Shown: positions 25,543 to 36,394 of the stretch, piece after piece
Layout: each line of letters starts with the position of its first letter
How positions within the stretch are numbered: the first letter of the stretch is position 1
Origin: Pseudomonadota bacterium
GTDB taxonomy: Bacteria > Pseudomonadota > Alphaproteobacteria > Rhizobiales > Devosiaceae
Reading direction: 5' to 3'
DNA: 64,000 nt
Assembly: GCA_023391095.1 (NCBI GenBank)
Contig: JAEWBN010000009.1
Location: 248,001 to 312,000 of the forward strand
Notes under the pieces: model-generated
What the model was told of the DNA's origin: nothing
The model's input: the letters and a program-made list of their open reading frames with translations, nothing else
The model's database searches: none
Made by a program: the position numbers and the translations under genes

Positions 25543-26844
25543 CTAACCCGTGCGGCGGAATCGTGCCACGAAGAAACCGTCCATCCCACCGCCAATTTGC
25601 CCCGGCATCATGGCCGGATGGGTGCGCACGAGGCCGCGCGCCGTCACCGCTTCCGGCAGACCGGGCAGTTCTTCGGGCGTCACCGGCAGGAGCGAGAGGC
25701 CCGGCAGGGCATGCAAGGCCCAGTCCACCTGGGCTTCCCCTTCCTCGGGCTCAAGCGAGCAGACGCAGTAGATCAGCGTTCCGCCCGGCGCGAGGCACCG
25801 GAAGGCATTGGTCAGCATGGCCTGCTGCAACCGGACCCGCCCGGCAATGTCAGCGGCGCTGCGATGCCAGAGCACTTCCGGATGCCGGCGGAACGTGCCG
25901 GTCGCCGAACAGGGGGCATCGAGCAGAATGCCCTCGAAGGGCTTGGCGGGAGCATAATTGGCCGCGTCGCCGGTGACGACGGCGGGCTCGTAGCCCAGGC
26001 GGGCCATATTGGTGCGGAGGCGGCCCAGGCGGCTTTCGTCGCTGTCGAGGGCCGTGACGCGATAGCCCGCCTTGCTCAACTGTGCCGTCTTGCCGCCGGG
26101 GGCGGCGCAGAGGTCCAGCACGGCGCTGCCTGCGGGCAGATCGAGGAGGCGCGCGGGAATGGCCGATGCGACGTCCTGCACCCACCAGGCGCCGTCGGCA
26201 TAACCGGGCAGGGCCTCGACGGGCCGGTCGCGGGTTTCGATGCGGACCGTGTCGGCCATCAGCACTTCGGCGCCGAGCGCATCGCGCAGGTCGGCGTCTT
26301 CGGTCTTAAGGGTGAGGTCGAGCGGCGCGCCTTCGATCAGCGCGGTGGCAAAATCGGCGACGGCGTCGGGGCCATAAAGGGCCGCCCACTTGTCGCGCAC
26401 CGACTGCGGCAGGAGCAGTGCGTCGTCCATCAGACCATAGCGCGCCGAATTGGCCTGGGCCTTGCGCAGAACGGCATTCATCAGCCCGGCGAGGTGCCGG
26501 GCCTTGCTGTCGCGCTTGATGGCTTCGACGGCCAGAAAAAGGGCACTATGGGCGCCCAGGTCCGGCAGGAAGACCAGCTGGGCCAGCGACAGGCGCAGCA
26601 CGGCTTCAAAACTGCCCGAGCGCGGCGGCAGGCCCTTTTCCAGAAGCTCGGCAATGATGACGTCGATCTGCCCGTGGCGGCGCAGCGCGGTGGTGATCAG
26701 CCGGTTGGCCAGGGCCCGATCACGGCCATCGGCGAGCTCGGCAGGGCCCAGGGGAGAAAAATGCTCTCCGGCCAGAACGGATTTCAGCCGCTGGGCGGCG
26801 GTCAGGCGGAGCTTGAGCCCCGCCGCATCTGTGCGTTGTGCCAC
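25543..26844 (-). CDS. rsmB: 16S rRNA (cytosine-967-C5)-methyltransferase RsmB
   Basis: 433 aa with a NusB-like RNA-binding N-terminus (about 10-150: DRALANRLITTALRRHGQID) and a Rossmann methyltransferase domain. SAM motif: VLDLCAAPGGKTAQL. Catalytic cysteines lie in LLDAPCSATGTFRRHPE and in IYCVCSLEPEEGE, as in RsmB/Nop2 enzymes. It lies between htpX and the heparinase-like gene, all on the minus strand. Substrate position is inferred from the family and the NusB domain. Confidence 0.92.
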   Translation of the reverse strand: MAQRTDAAGLKLRLTAAQRLKSVLAGEHFSPLGPAELADGRDRALANRLITTALRRHGQIDVIIAELLEKGLPPRSGSFEAVLRLSLAQLVFLPDLGAHSALFLAVEAIKRDSKARHLAGLMNAVLRKAQANSARYGLMDDALLLPQSVRDKWAALYGPDAVADFATALIEGAPLDLTLKTEDADLRDALGAEVLMADTVRIETRDRPVEALPGYADGAWWVQDVASAIPARLLDLPAGSAVLDLCAAPGGKTAQLSKAGYRVTALDSDESRLGRLRTNMARLGYEPAVVTGDAANYAPAKPFEGILLDAPCSATGTFRRHPEVLWHRSAADIAGRVRLQQAMLTNAFRCLAPGGTLIYCVCSLEPEEGEAQVDWALHALPGLSLLPVTPEELPGLPEAVTARGLVRTHPAMMPGQIGGGMDGFFVARFRRTG

Positions 26845-26883
26845 GTCTTCAACTCGGCTTGCGGGCGCGGCGGGACGCCGGCC

Positions 26884-27867
26884 CTATCCCCATGGACCCC
26901 GCGTGCCACCATCGTCTTCGCTGCGGCCGGCGGTCGGAACACGCCAGCCACCGCCGACATCGCGGCCGCTCGAAGCAGGCCGGGGACGGGGCTGAGGTCG
27001 GCGGCCCTTATCGTCCACGCTCATCTCTCCTGCAAGCTTTTGCAGCGCGGCAATGCGATTGCCGGTGTCGGGATGGGTGGAAAAGAGGTTGTCCATGCGC
27101 GCCCCGTTGAGGGGATTGACGATATACATGTGCGCCATGGCCGGGTTGCGCTCGGCCGCGACATTGACCTGGCGCCCGGCCAGCGTCGCGATCTTGTGCA
27201 GCGCTGAGGCCAGGGCCATGGGGTCGCCGGAAATCAGCGCGCCGTCCTTGTCGGCCTCATATTCGCGCGTCCGGCTCACCGCCATCTGCACGATCATGGC
27301 GGCCAGCGGGGCCAGGAACACCATCAGCAGCGCGCCGATCCCGCCCAGGGGATTGTCGCGATTGTTGCCGCCGCCAAAAAACAGGCCGAACTGCGCCAGC
27401 GCCGAAATCGCGCCCGCCAGGGTGGCGGTGATGGTCATGGTTAGCGTGTCGCGGTTCTTGATATGGGCGAGTTCATGCGCCACGACGCCGGCAACCTCGC
27501 GCGCGTCGAGTTGGCGCAAAAGGCCCGAGGACACCGCAACTGCCGCATTGTTGGGGTCGCGGCCCGTTGCAAAGGCATTGGGCTGGTCGGTTTCGATGAC
27601 ATAAACGGCCGGGGTGGGCATGCCGGCGCGCTGGGCCAGGGTGTCGACCATGTCATAGAGTTCGGGCGCACGGGAGCGTTCCACAGGAACGGCGTTCTGC
27701 ATGCGCAGCACCATCTTGTCGGAATTCCAGTAGGCGAAGAGGTTGGTCGCGCCGGCAAAGGCCAGGGCGATGAACATGCCCGATTGGCCACCCAGGAAAT
27801 ACCCGACCACCATGAACAGGGCCGTCATGCCCGCGAGCAGGACAAAGGTTCGGAATGCGTTGAACAT
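26884..27867 (-). CDS. htpX: Membrane protease HtpX
   Basis: Zinc metalloprotease of membrane protein quality control, partner of FtsH. 327 aa. Two N-terminal membrane helices (about 4-22 and 28-46) precede the active site VVAHELAHIKNRDTL (HExxH), and two more helices follow (TATLAGAISALAQFGLFFG; GGIGALLMVFLAPLAAMIVQ). The third zinc ligand is probably in the REYEADKDGA segment. A glycine/arginine-rich C-terminal tail (RPRPASSGRDVGG) is disordered. ATG 27867 (MFNAFRTF) is preferred to upstream options. It diverges from the SDHAF4-like gene across 77 bp. Confidence 0.95.
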   Translation of the reverse strand: MFNAFRTFVLLAGMTALFMVVGYFLGGQSGMFIALAFAGATNLFAYWNSDKMVLRMQNAVPVERSRAPELYDMVDTLAQRAGMPTPAVYVIETDQPNAFATGRDPNNAAVAVSSGLLRQLDAREVAGVVAHELAHIKNRDTLTMTITATLAGAISALAQFGLFFGGGNNRDNPLGGIGALLMVFLAPLAAMIVQMAVSRTREYEADKDGALISGDPMALASALHKIATLAGRQVNVAAERNPAMAHMYIVNPLNGARMDNLFSTHPDTGNRIAALQKLAGEMSVDDKGRRPQPRPRPASSGRDVGGGWRVPTAGRSEDDGGTRGPWG

Positions 27868-27944
27868 GGTGTCGACCCCTTGGGTTGGCGATTTCAAGCA
27901 ACTATGTTGGGTGTCTGCCGGTTCCGCGCAAGCGGGAAGGCACG

Positions 27945-28172
27945 ATGTTCAGCAACAGGCAGGCGGAAATGGGCGAGGACCACGAAATCCCCGCGGATGA
28001 ACCCAGGGCGCTCAGCCCGGCGGCGAAACGCGCGTTGGCGGAGGCAGAGGCACGCCGGCAGGCGATCGATGCGGCCACGGCCATGGCACCCAAGGAAAAG
28101 GGCGGCCGCGGCGGGCTCGAGCCGAGCCGTTATGGCGACTGGGAAATCAAGGGATTGACAAGCGACTTCTGA
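27945..28172 (+). CDS. DUF1674 / SDHAF4-like succinate dehydrogenase assembly factor
   Basis: 75-aa protein. The conserved C-terminus GRGGLEPSRYGDWEIKGLTSDF is the DUF1674 signature found in mitochondrial Sdh8/SDHAF4, which protects flavinylated SdhA before complex II assembly. The N-terminal part is charged and alanine-rich (AKRALAEAEARRQAI). ATG 27945 has GGAAGG about 6 nt upstream, so the longer frame from 27885 is not needed. No sdh genes are nearby. It ends 3 bp before the convergent Flp pilin gene. Confidence 0.87.
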   Translation: MFSNRQAEMGEDHEIPADEPRALSPAAKRALAEAEARRQAIDAATAMAPKEKGGRGGLEPSRYGDWEIKGLTSDF

Positions 28173-28175
28173 GGC

Positions 28176-28319
28176 CTAGCCCAGAATGTCGGCGATCGAG
28201 AAACCGGCGGCCGACACGGCAAAGGTCGTGGCCACGGTGATGATGGCTGCAATCAGCGCATATTCGATGGTGGAAACGCCGCTCTGGTTGCGGAGCAGGC
28301 GGATGATCTGACGCAGCAT
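28176..28319 (-). CDS. Flp family type IVb pilin, 47 aa
   Basis: Short gene found by translating the gap. It begins MLRQIIRLLRNQSGVSTIEY and continues ALIAAIITVATTFAVS. Short basic leader, then the G-V-S-T-I-E-Y-A-L-I-A-A-I-I motif: prepilin-peptidase cleavage after the glycine, with the conserved glutamate at +5 and the tyrosine beside it. The long hydrophobic helix forms the pilus core. Tight adherence (tad/cpa) genes are not in this window, so assembly would rely on genes elsewhere. Convergent with the SDHAF4-like gene. Confidence 0.9.
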   Translation of the reverse strand: MLRQIIRLLRNQSGVSTIEYALIAAIITVATTFAVSAAGFSIADILG

Positions 28320-28397
28320 ATAGTCTCTTCCGATACGCGAAGACGGCTGAAAATGCCTCGCGAAAGCTGAACGGGCGATGAATGCCGCCCCAATCGG

Positions 28398-28931
28398 TCA
28401 GCCGCGTGCCGCTTCTATGGCCGGAAGAAGGTCGTTTTGGATCGCTTCGGTGGTCAAAGGACCCACATGCTTGAAAACGATGACGCCATCGGCATCGACC
28501 AGAAAGGTTTCGGGGACGCCATAAACCCCCCAGTCGATGGACACGCGCCGGTCGCGGTCCGAACCCACCGCGTCGTAGGGATTGCCCAGTTCGGCAAGAA
28601 AGGCGCGCGCGTTCTCGGGCGCGTCCGAATGGTTGATGCCGAACATGCGGATGCCGGTCTGGGCCTTGAGTGCTTCAAGCAGCGGATGCTCGTCGCGGCA
28701 GGGGATGCACCAAGAGGCAAACACATTGACCACCGTCGGCTCGCCCCTGAGCGCGGCGGTGTCAAAGCCGGCCACATCCAGCCCTTCGACCGGGGGGAGC
28801 GAGAACTCCGGGGCCGGGCGGTCAATCAGGACGGACCGCACGAGGCTCGCGTCACGGTCGATGGATGTGGCGAAAACGGCCACCAGCGCCACAAGGGCAA
28901 TCAGCGGCAGCGCAAAGAGCAGATACCGCAT
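28398..28931 (-). CDS. ccmG: Cytochrome c maturation thioredoxin CcmG/DsbE
   Basis: Periplasmic, membrane-anchored thiol-disulfide protein that keeps apocytochrome CXXCH cysteines reduced for haem ligation. 177 aa. An N-terminal anchor (LLFALPLIALVALVAVFAT) precedes a TlpA-like thioredoxin fold. The active site is SWCIPCRDEHP near residue 80, and the DWGVYGVPETFLVD cis-proline segment fits CcmG. Its ATG overlaps the ccmD stop (TGATG). Last gene of the ccmABCDG run. Confidence 0.95.
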   Translation of the reverse strand: MRYLLFALPLIALVALVAVFATSIDRDASLVRSVLIDRPAPEFSLPPVEGLDVAGFDTAALRGEPTVVNVFASWCIPCRDEHPLLEALKAQTGIRMFGINHSDAPENARAFLAELGNPYDAVGSDRDRRVSIDWGVYGVPETFLVDADGVIVFKHVGPLTTEAIQNDLLPAIEAARG

Positions 28932-29077
28932 CAGCCCCGCTTGTCCCCGAGTTCGGCAAGCCGCGCCGAAACCTTGCGACTCTGCACCACGGTCCAGGCG
29001 ACGAGAACGGCGGCACCACCAAAGACCCCGAGATAGGCAGCGGCGATAAAGCCGGCATGTTGACCCAGTTCGATCAT
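28931..29077 (-). CDS. ccmD: Haem exporter accessory protein CcmD
   Basis: 48-aa single-span membrane protein that helps release holo-CcmE from the CcmABC complex. Seen: MIELGQHAGFIAAAYLGVF with the helix running about 8-30, then a basic C-terminus (QSRKVSARLAELGDKRG). Overlaps ccmC by 4 bp at its start and ccmG by 1 bp at its stop. Identified mainly by size, topology and operon position. Confidence 0.9.
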   Translation of the reverse strand: MIELGQHAGFIAAAYLGVFGGAAVLVAWTVVQSRKVSARLAELGDKRG

Positions 29078-29835
29078 GCGGCCTCCCCGCGGGCAGCCTT
29101 GCGTTCCAGCGTCGCCACGCGGCGGCGGCGCACTTCGGTATGCATGGCCACAAGCTGCAGGGTGATGGACAGGAAGGTAAAGGCAAAGAACATGACAAGG
29201 AGCGGCGTCAGGATGGAGCCCGGCATGGTTGGTCCATCGGCGCGGAACACGCTGGCCGGCTGGTGCAGCGTCGACCACCAGTCCACCGAGAACTTGATGA
29301 TCGGCACATTGATGGCGCCAACCAGGGTAAAGACGGCGACCACGCGGGCAGCGCGCAGCTTGTCGTCAAAGGCGCGCCAGAGCGCGATGATGCCGAGATA
29401 GATGAAAAGCAGGATCAGGGTCGAGGTCATGCGACCGTCCCATTCCCAGAACGTGCCCCAGGTGGGCCGGCCCCACATGGAGCCGGTAAAGAGTGCCATG
29501 GCCGTAAAGGCGGCGCCCAGCGGGGCGGCGGCCTTCATCGACACATCGGCCATGGGGTGCCGCCAGATCAGCGTGCCCAGGGCCGAGACGGCCATGATGG
29601 AATAGACGAACTGGCTGAGCCAGGCGGTGGGCACGTGCACATACATGATGCGCACGGTGTCACCCATCTGGTAGTCGGCGGGCGAGTTGAAAAAGGCGAA
29701 CCACAGGCCCACGAGAAACAGAAGCGCCGTGATGCCGGCAAGCGGCATGATCAGCGGACGCGTCCAGCGCACAAACTCGCCGGGATGGGCCAGCCGGTTC
29801 CACCAGCTCATTTTCGGGGTCGTTTCAACAGTCAT
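29074..29835 (-). CDS. ccmC: Haem exporter CcmC
   Basis: Inner-membrane haem-handling protein that presents haem to CcmE. 253 aa with six predicted helices. The periplasmic tryptophan-rich WWD-type signature is WGRPTWGTFWEWDGRMTSTLIL near residues 118-139, and flanking histidines occur in MYVHVPTAWLS (about 65) and LHQPASV. Separated by 9 bp from ccmB and overlapping ccmD. The order ccmA-B-C-D-G is typical of alphaproteobacteria; ccmE, F and H are not here. Confidence 0.96.
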   Translation of the reverse strand: MTVETTPKMSWWNRLAHPGEFVRWTRPLIMPLAGITALLFLVGLWFAFFNSPADYQMGDTVRIMYVHVPTAWLSQFVYSIMAVSALGTLIWRHPMADVSMKAAAPLGAAFTAMALFTGSMWGRPTWGTFWEWDGRMTSTLILLFIYLGIIALWRAFDDKLRAARVVAVFTLVGAINVPIIKFSVDWWSTLHQPASVFRADGPTMPGSILTPLLVMFFAFTFLSITLQLVAMHTEVRRRRVATLERKAARGEAA

Positions 29836-29844
29836 GGCGGCGCT

Positions 29845-30510
29845 CTACTCCTCCCCCCAGTCTATCGCAAGGGCGGAGGCAAAGGGAGAGACGGCCAGCG
29901 CCATGAGACTGAGTGCCGCAAGCAGCAGCATGGCCGCCCCTGCCTGATCGGGTCCGCCCATCGGCGCAATGGCTCCCACACCGAAGATCAGGACGGGCAC
30001 GCAGAGCGGGGCAATCAGAATGGGGGCGAGGAGCCCGCCGCGCCGGATTGCCACGGTCACCGCCGCGCCGAACATGCCGAAAGCGGCCAGCGACGGGGTG
30101 CCCAGGAGGAGCGAAGCGAGGGTGCGCCAGAAGGTGTCGAGGTCCATGGCCAGGATCAGGGCAAGGAAGGGTGACACGAGGATCAGCGGCAGGGCACTGG
30201 TCAGCCAGTAGGTGATCACTTTTGCGGCAATGACGGCCCAGAGCGGCAGTTCGGCCAGGCGATAAAGGGCGAGCGTGCCGTCCTCGCGGTCAGGCCGCAG
30301 CAGCCGGTCGAGACCCAGCAGCATGGACAAAAAGGCCGCGATCCAGACGATGCCCGGCGCGATGCGGGAGAGGAGCGCCTTGTCAGGCCCGACGGCAAAG
30401 GGCGTGATGGCGCCCACGATGACAAAGAACAAAAGCAGCGTCAGGATCTCGCCGCCACCCGCCAGAGCGAGTTTGAGATCGCGCCGCAGGACGCCGACAA
30501 ACCCGCTCAT
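29845..30510 (-). CDS. ccmB: Haem exporter permease CcmB
   Basis: Membrane subunit of the CcmAB transporter, 221 aa with six helices. The N-terminal VLRRDLKLALAGGGEILTLLLFFVIV and the LLRPDREDGTLALYRLAELPLW cytoplasmic loop are characteristic. It overlaps the ccmA stop by 4 bp (ATGA), as expected for coupled ABC subunits. Confidence 0.94.
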   Translation of the reverse strand: MSGFVGVLRRDLKLALAGGGEILTLLLFFVIVGAITPFAVGPDKALLSRIAPGIVWIAAFLSMLLGLDRLLRPDREDGTLALYRLAELPLWAVIAAKVITYWLTSALPLILVSPFLALILAMDLDTFWRTLASLLLGTPSLAAFGMFGAAVTVAIRRGGLLAPILIAPLCVPVLIFGVGAIAPMGGPDQAGAAMLLLAALSLMALAVSPFASALAIDWGEE

Positions 30511-31133
30511 GCCGTCGCCCCCATCTCAAGCGTAGCCAGGCCTTCGAGCGTGATCGGGTCATGGCTGGCAATCACGGCAAGGCCGCCATCGGCGAGGTGT
30601 TCGCGCAAAAGCGACGTCAACAAACGCTGCCCATCGGCGTCGAGCGCCGCGGTGGGCTCGTCGAGCAGCCAGACGGGCCGGCGGGAGACCAGCAGCCGTG
30701 CCAGCGCCAGGCGCCGGGTCTGGCCAGCAGACAGATAGCCCGCATCGAGCGTCGCGGCGCGCAGCAGGCCCACCCGGTCCAGCGCGTCGGTGGCATCCAT
30801 CCCCGTGGCGCCATTGAGCGCGATCCAGAACTCGAGATTGTCCCGCACCGTGAGACGGGCCCGGACCGCGTTGCGATGCCCGCAATAGTGAAGCGGCGGT
30901 CCGCTTTCCGGGTCATGGCCAGGGAAGGCGACGCTTCCGTTCAGGGGGTCCAGCAGGCCGGCCAGCGTCAGGAGCAGTGTCGACTTGCCCGCGCCGTTGG
31001 GCCCGCGCAGGACAAGGCCGCTGCCCGGACCCACGTCCAGCGCGATATTGTCGGCCAGCAAGGTCTCGCCCCGCCCACAGGCAAGCCCATGGGTTTGAAG
31101 GCGAATATCGGGAAAGACTTGCCTTTGCGTCAT
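30507..31133 (-). CDS. ccmA: Cytochrome c biogenesis ATP-binding protein CcmA
   Basis: ABC ATPase of the CcmABCD complex; ATP hydrolysis releases holo-CcmE. 208 aa. Walker A LRGPNGAGKSTLLLTLAGLL, Q-loop HYCGHRNAVRARLTVRDN, signature LSAGQTRRLALARLL, Walker B VWLLDEPTAALD, switch histidine in VIASHDP. I use ATG 31133 (MTQRQVFPDIRL), which has GATGGGG upstream; a GTG at 31163 is possible. Divergent from acnA across 156 bp. Confidence 0.95.
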   Translation of the reverse strand: MTQRQVFPDIRLQTHGLACGRGETLLADNIALDVGPGSGLVLRGPNGAGKSTLLLTLAGLLDPLNGSVAFPGHDPESGPPLHYCGHRNAVRARLTVRDNLEFWIALNGATGMDATDALDRVGLLRAATLDAGYLSAGQTRRLALARLLVSRRPVWLLDEPTAALDADGQRLLTSLLREHLADGGLAVIASHDPITLEGLATLEMGATA

Positions 31134-31289
31134 GGCCCCATCTCGTATTGAACCCATGGTCACACTGGCAAGGGGTAATGGGATTGACTATAAGCCCAAG
31201 GGAATTGGAGTCATTCCAGAAAACGCGGCGTCCCGGCGGCCCCCAAAGCGTCCGGCAGCCCCTAAAACAGCAGCAAAGGGCGGAGCATC

Positions 31290-34043
<2,754 letters not shown>

Positions 34044-34067
34044 GCAGCGCTTACATTTGAATAATGC

Positions 34068-34099
34068 AAATGGCGGTCCCCGGGGGCCGCCATTTTGTT
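34068..34099 (+). terminator. Rho-independent terminator after acnA
   Basis: Stem AAATGGCGG / CCGCCATTT with loop rich in C and G, followed by TGTTT. Ends acnA transcription before the oppositely oriented flavoprotein gene. Confidence 0.85.
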
Positions 34100-34104
34100 T
34101 GGCG

Positions 34105-34704
34105 CTATGCTTTGCGCTTGAGGAGACGCGCGGCGTCCCGCCTGGCGGTCGTGGCGACGTGTTGAAGAAATCGGTCGCGTTCGGCCTCGCTCGAATTGCG
34201 CATCACGGAAATGTGGGTTCGACGCACCGGGGCGAGGCCAACGAAACCGAGGATCTGGTTTTTCATGGCGCGGAAATGCGCATTGCCATAGCCAAGTGCC
34301 ATGAACCAGCTGGGTGTATCCGAGGTGACGATCATTCGTGCCGAGCTCCCTTTGAGAAGTCCAAGGGGCAGAGGACTTCTGCCTTGGTAGCGATAGGCCT
34401 TGCCGCTTTGGAGAACGATGTCGAACAGCGCCTTGAGCTTTGCCGGCATGCCGCCCCACCAGAGCGGGTGAACGATCACCACATGGTCGGCCCAGACCAT
34501 GGCACCCCAGACATCGGCAACGTCATCGCTCATTTCCGCATCGCCCGGTTTGCGCGTTGTGAGGTCGGGAATGACCATCGCCCCGATATCCATCCGCCTC
34601 ACCTCGATGCCTGCGCCCTCGAGCGTCTGCTGATACCGGTCGGCAAGCGCGGCGTTGAAGCTCGGATCGAGCGGGTGTCCGTTGAGGACAAGACAATTCG
34701 GCAC
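34105..34704 (-). CDS. NAD(P)H dehydrogenase, flavodoxin-like fold (NQO1/KefF type)
   Basis: 199-aa flavoprotein of the two-electron quinone reductase family. The N-terminal strand and phosphate loop is CLVLNGHPLDPSFNAALADRY. The central HPLWWGGMPAKLKALFDIVLQ is the characteristic FMN/FAD-ring motif, and the APVRRTHISVM segment follows. It may reduce quinones or electrophiles. GTG 34704 is chosen (GGAG 6 nt upstream); a TTG lies 12 nt earlier. It diverges from the TetR gene across an 84-bp region with two perfect palindromes, so it is very probably the regulator's target. Confidence 0.87.
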   Translation of the reverse strand: MPNCLVLNGHPLDPSFNAALADRYQQTLEGAGIEVRRMDIGAMVIPDLTTRKPGDAEMSDDVADVWGAMVWADHVVIVHPLWWGGMPAKLKALFDIVLQSGKAYRYQGRSPLPLGLLKGSSARMIVTSDTPSWFMALGYGNAHFRAMKNQILGFVGLAPVRRTHISVMRNSSEAERDRFLQHVATTARRDAARLLKRKA

Positions 34705-34719
34705 GGTGCACTCCAAAAG

Positions 34720-34733
34720 TTGACCATGGTCAA
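34720..34733. promoter_or_regulatory. Palindromic operator 1 (TetR-type)
   Basis: TTGACCATGGTCAA is a perfect 14-bp inverted repeat. It lies 16 bp from the flavoprotein start and shares its arms with a second palindrome 38 bp away. Confidence 0.75.
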
Positions 34734-34757
34734 TATTGGGCTTCCTTAAAGCACTTT

Positions 34758-34771
34758 TTGACCGCGGTCAA
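34758..34771. promoter_or_regulatory. Palindromic operator 2 (TetR-type)
   Basis: TTGACCGCGGTCAA, a perfect 14-bp inverted repeat that differs from operator 1 only in the two central bases. It lies 17 bp upstream of the TetR gene. Confidence 0.75.
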
Positions 34772-34788
34772 TTCTGTTACGATGGCGC

Positions 34789-35349
34789 ATGGCTACGCGT
34801 ATCAAGAATGTTCAGAACCGCTCCGGTGAAACTCGGGCTGCTCTTCTGGAGGCCGTCGCTGACCTTTGGACCGAGCGGCCGTTCGACGAGATCACCGTCG
34901 CAGACATCGCCACACGGGCCGGGGTCGCCAAGGGCACGGTGCTGGCGCATTTCTCCGAAAAACTGTCCATCCTGGCGCAGTTTCTGGCCGACGCCATCGA
35001 ACGTACGCGCCAGGACCTCCAGACAAGGCCCGATTTTGCGCGAGACCCGCAGAGCCTTGCCGGGGCGCTTCTGCCGCTCCTTGCCTACCTGCTGCATGAC
35101 AAGGCGCTGTTGCGGCTTCTGACCACCGATGGCGATGGCGCCCAATGCGCCGCCATCCTCGATCCGGCATTGGCAGGCCTGCGCGATACCCTGGTGGCCG
35201 GCTTGGACAGCGCCGGTCTGGCCGATCCCGAACTCTGCGCCGATGTGGCATTGGCGCTCAGCGTACAGGTCGTGGTTTCGGGGCATGTCACGACGCCGGA
35301 GGCTGCCCGGACGGCGCTCGCGCGTCTCGCCGGCATTCTCTATCGCTGA
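34789..35349 (+). CDS. TetR family transcriptional regulator
   Basis: 186 aa. The N-terminal helix-turn-helix occupies about 14-58: SGETRAALLEAVADLW, FDEITVADIATRAGVAKGTVLAHF. The C-terminal ligand domain is alanine/leucine-rich and not similar to a named subfamily that I recognise. Two matching palindromes in the upstream gap suggest it represses itself and the divergent flavoprotein gene; quinones or reactive electrophiles would be plausible inducers, by analogy only. Confidence 0.88.
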   Translation: MATRIKNVQNRSGETRAALLEAVADLWTERPFDEITVADIATRAGVAKGTVLAHFSEKLSILAQFLADAIERTRQDLQTRPDFARDPQSLAGALLPLLAYLLHDKALLRLLTTDGDGAQCAAILDPALAGLRDTLVAGLDSAGLADPELCADVALALSVQVVVSGHVTTPEAARTALARLAGILYR

Positions 35350-35414
35350 AACTTTGCCGCTCTCACCCTCTTTTGACTAGGCAGCCGGCAGGCGTGCGGC
35401 TTACAACCTTGCCC

Positions 35415-36152
35415 ATGTTTGCCAGACCTTTCAGCGGCCTTTTTGCGGGATTGATGTTGCTCGTGCCCATTGCCAATGGGCCAGTGGCTGAATCCACTGT
35501 CGAGGGTCCAAAGGCGGTGGTGGAATTGTTCACGAGCCAGGGCTGCTCGTCCTGCCCGCCCGCCGATGCCTTGCTCACCAGTCTCGCCGAGCGTAGCGAT
35601 GTCGTGGCGCTCGCCTACCATGTCGATTACTGGGACTATATCGGCTGGGAAGACACGTTTGGCGACAAGGCCTATTCCGATCGCCAGCGCGACTACGCCA
35701 AGAGCTGGGGTTCGTCGCGGATCTTTACCCCACAAATGGTGATCAATGGCGGCAAGGGCGTTATCGGCTCCAAGCGCCACGACGTGCATCGCGCCATCGA
35801 GTCCGCGCAACTGCCGCTGACAGTATCCCTGCAAAAGCACAATGACATGCTCAGCGTTACCGTGCCTGCCGATGCGCAGCAGTTTGACGCCACGATCTGG
35901 CTCGTCACCTATATCGACCGCGCCGATGTCAGCATTGAGAGCGGCGACAATGCCGGCAAGACCGTCGGCTATACCCATGTGGTCAATGGCCGGCAGGTGC
36001 TGGGCATGTGGGAAGCCGAGGCCGGCGCCCATCTCAAGCTGCCGATCTCGGAAATCATGAGCAATGGCAGCTCGGGTGTCGCCGTGATCGTCCAGCAGGA
36101 GCGCAACGATTTGCCCGGGCCGATTATCGGCGCCGCAGCCTACGAGCTATAG
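35415..36152 (+). CDS. DUF1223 thioredoxin-like exported protein
   Basis: 245 aa. Signal peptide (SGLFAGLMLLVPIANG) then a DUF1223 domain: VVELFTSQGCSSCPPADALL gives a C-x-x-C (GCSSCPP) near residue 44, followed by HVDYWDYIGWEDTFGDKAYSDRQRDYA and TPQMVINGG. The fold is thioredoxin-like, so a periplasmic redox role is possible but undemonstrated. It starts 65 bp behind the TetR gene, same strand. Confidence 0.9.
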   Translation: MFARPFSGLFAGLMLLVPIANGPVAESTVEGPKAVVELFTSQGCSSCPPADALLTSLAERSDVVALAYHVDYWDYIGWEDTFGDKAYSDRQRDYAKSWGSSRIFTPQMVINGGKGVIGSKRHDVHRAIESAQLPLTVSLQKHNDMLSVTVPADAQQFDATIWLVTYIDRADVSIESGDNAGKTVGYTHVVNGRQVLGMWEAEAGAHLKLPISEIMSNGSSGVAVIVQQERNDLPGPIIGAAAYEL

Positions 36153-36192
36153 GCGACAAAAAGAAAACCCGCTCCTAGGGGAGGAGCGGGCT
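36153..36192 (-). terminator. Strong minus-strand terminator with no obvious gene upstream
   Basis: On the minus strand, CCCGCTCCT and AGGAGCGGG form a perfect 9-bp stem with a four-base loop, followed by TTTTCTTTTTG. On the plus strand no U-rich tract follows, so it serves a minus-strand transcript. The CTCCTCCCC spanning the stem and loop is the kind of anti-Shine-Dalgarno motif seen in rhizobial sRNAs. Confidence 0.8.
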
Positions 36193-36394
36193 GACTGACT
36201 TGGGTCAACAAAGGGGCGGCTGACGCTGGGCGTTCTGGTTTGGGGGCTCGTCCGCCCGGCGCCAGCCACTGGAGGCAATGGTTGTACCCTGGCAGGGCTT
36301 TGGGGCGCTGTGAGGGACAAATCATGGCGGAAATGGGGTCTTTTGCGCCCTTGCCAAGCCTCTCGAATGGGCCGATCATGCTGGTCGAACGAGT
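36193..36394 (-). ncRNA. Possible small RNA ending at the 36.16-kb terminator
   Basis: About 200 bp between the DUF1223 and DUF2794 genes. It lacks a convincing protein frame on the minus strand but ends in a strong minus-strand terminator. The 5' end and promoter are not identifiable with confidence. It does not match tmRNA, RNase P, 6S or SRP RNA landmarks that I know. Speculative. Confidence 0.35.
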
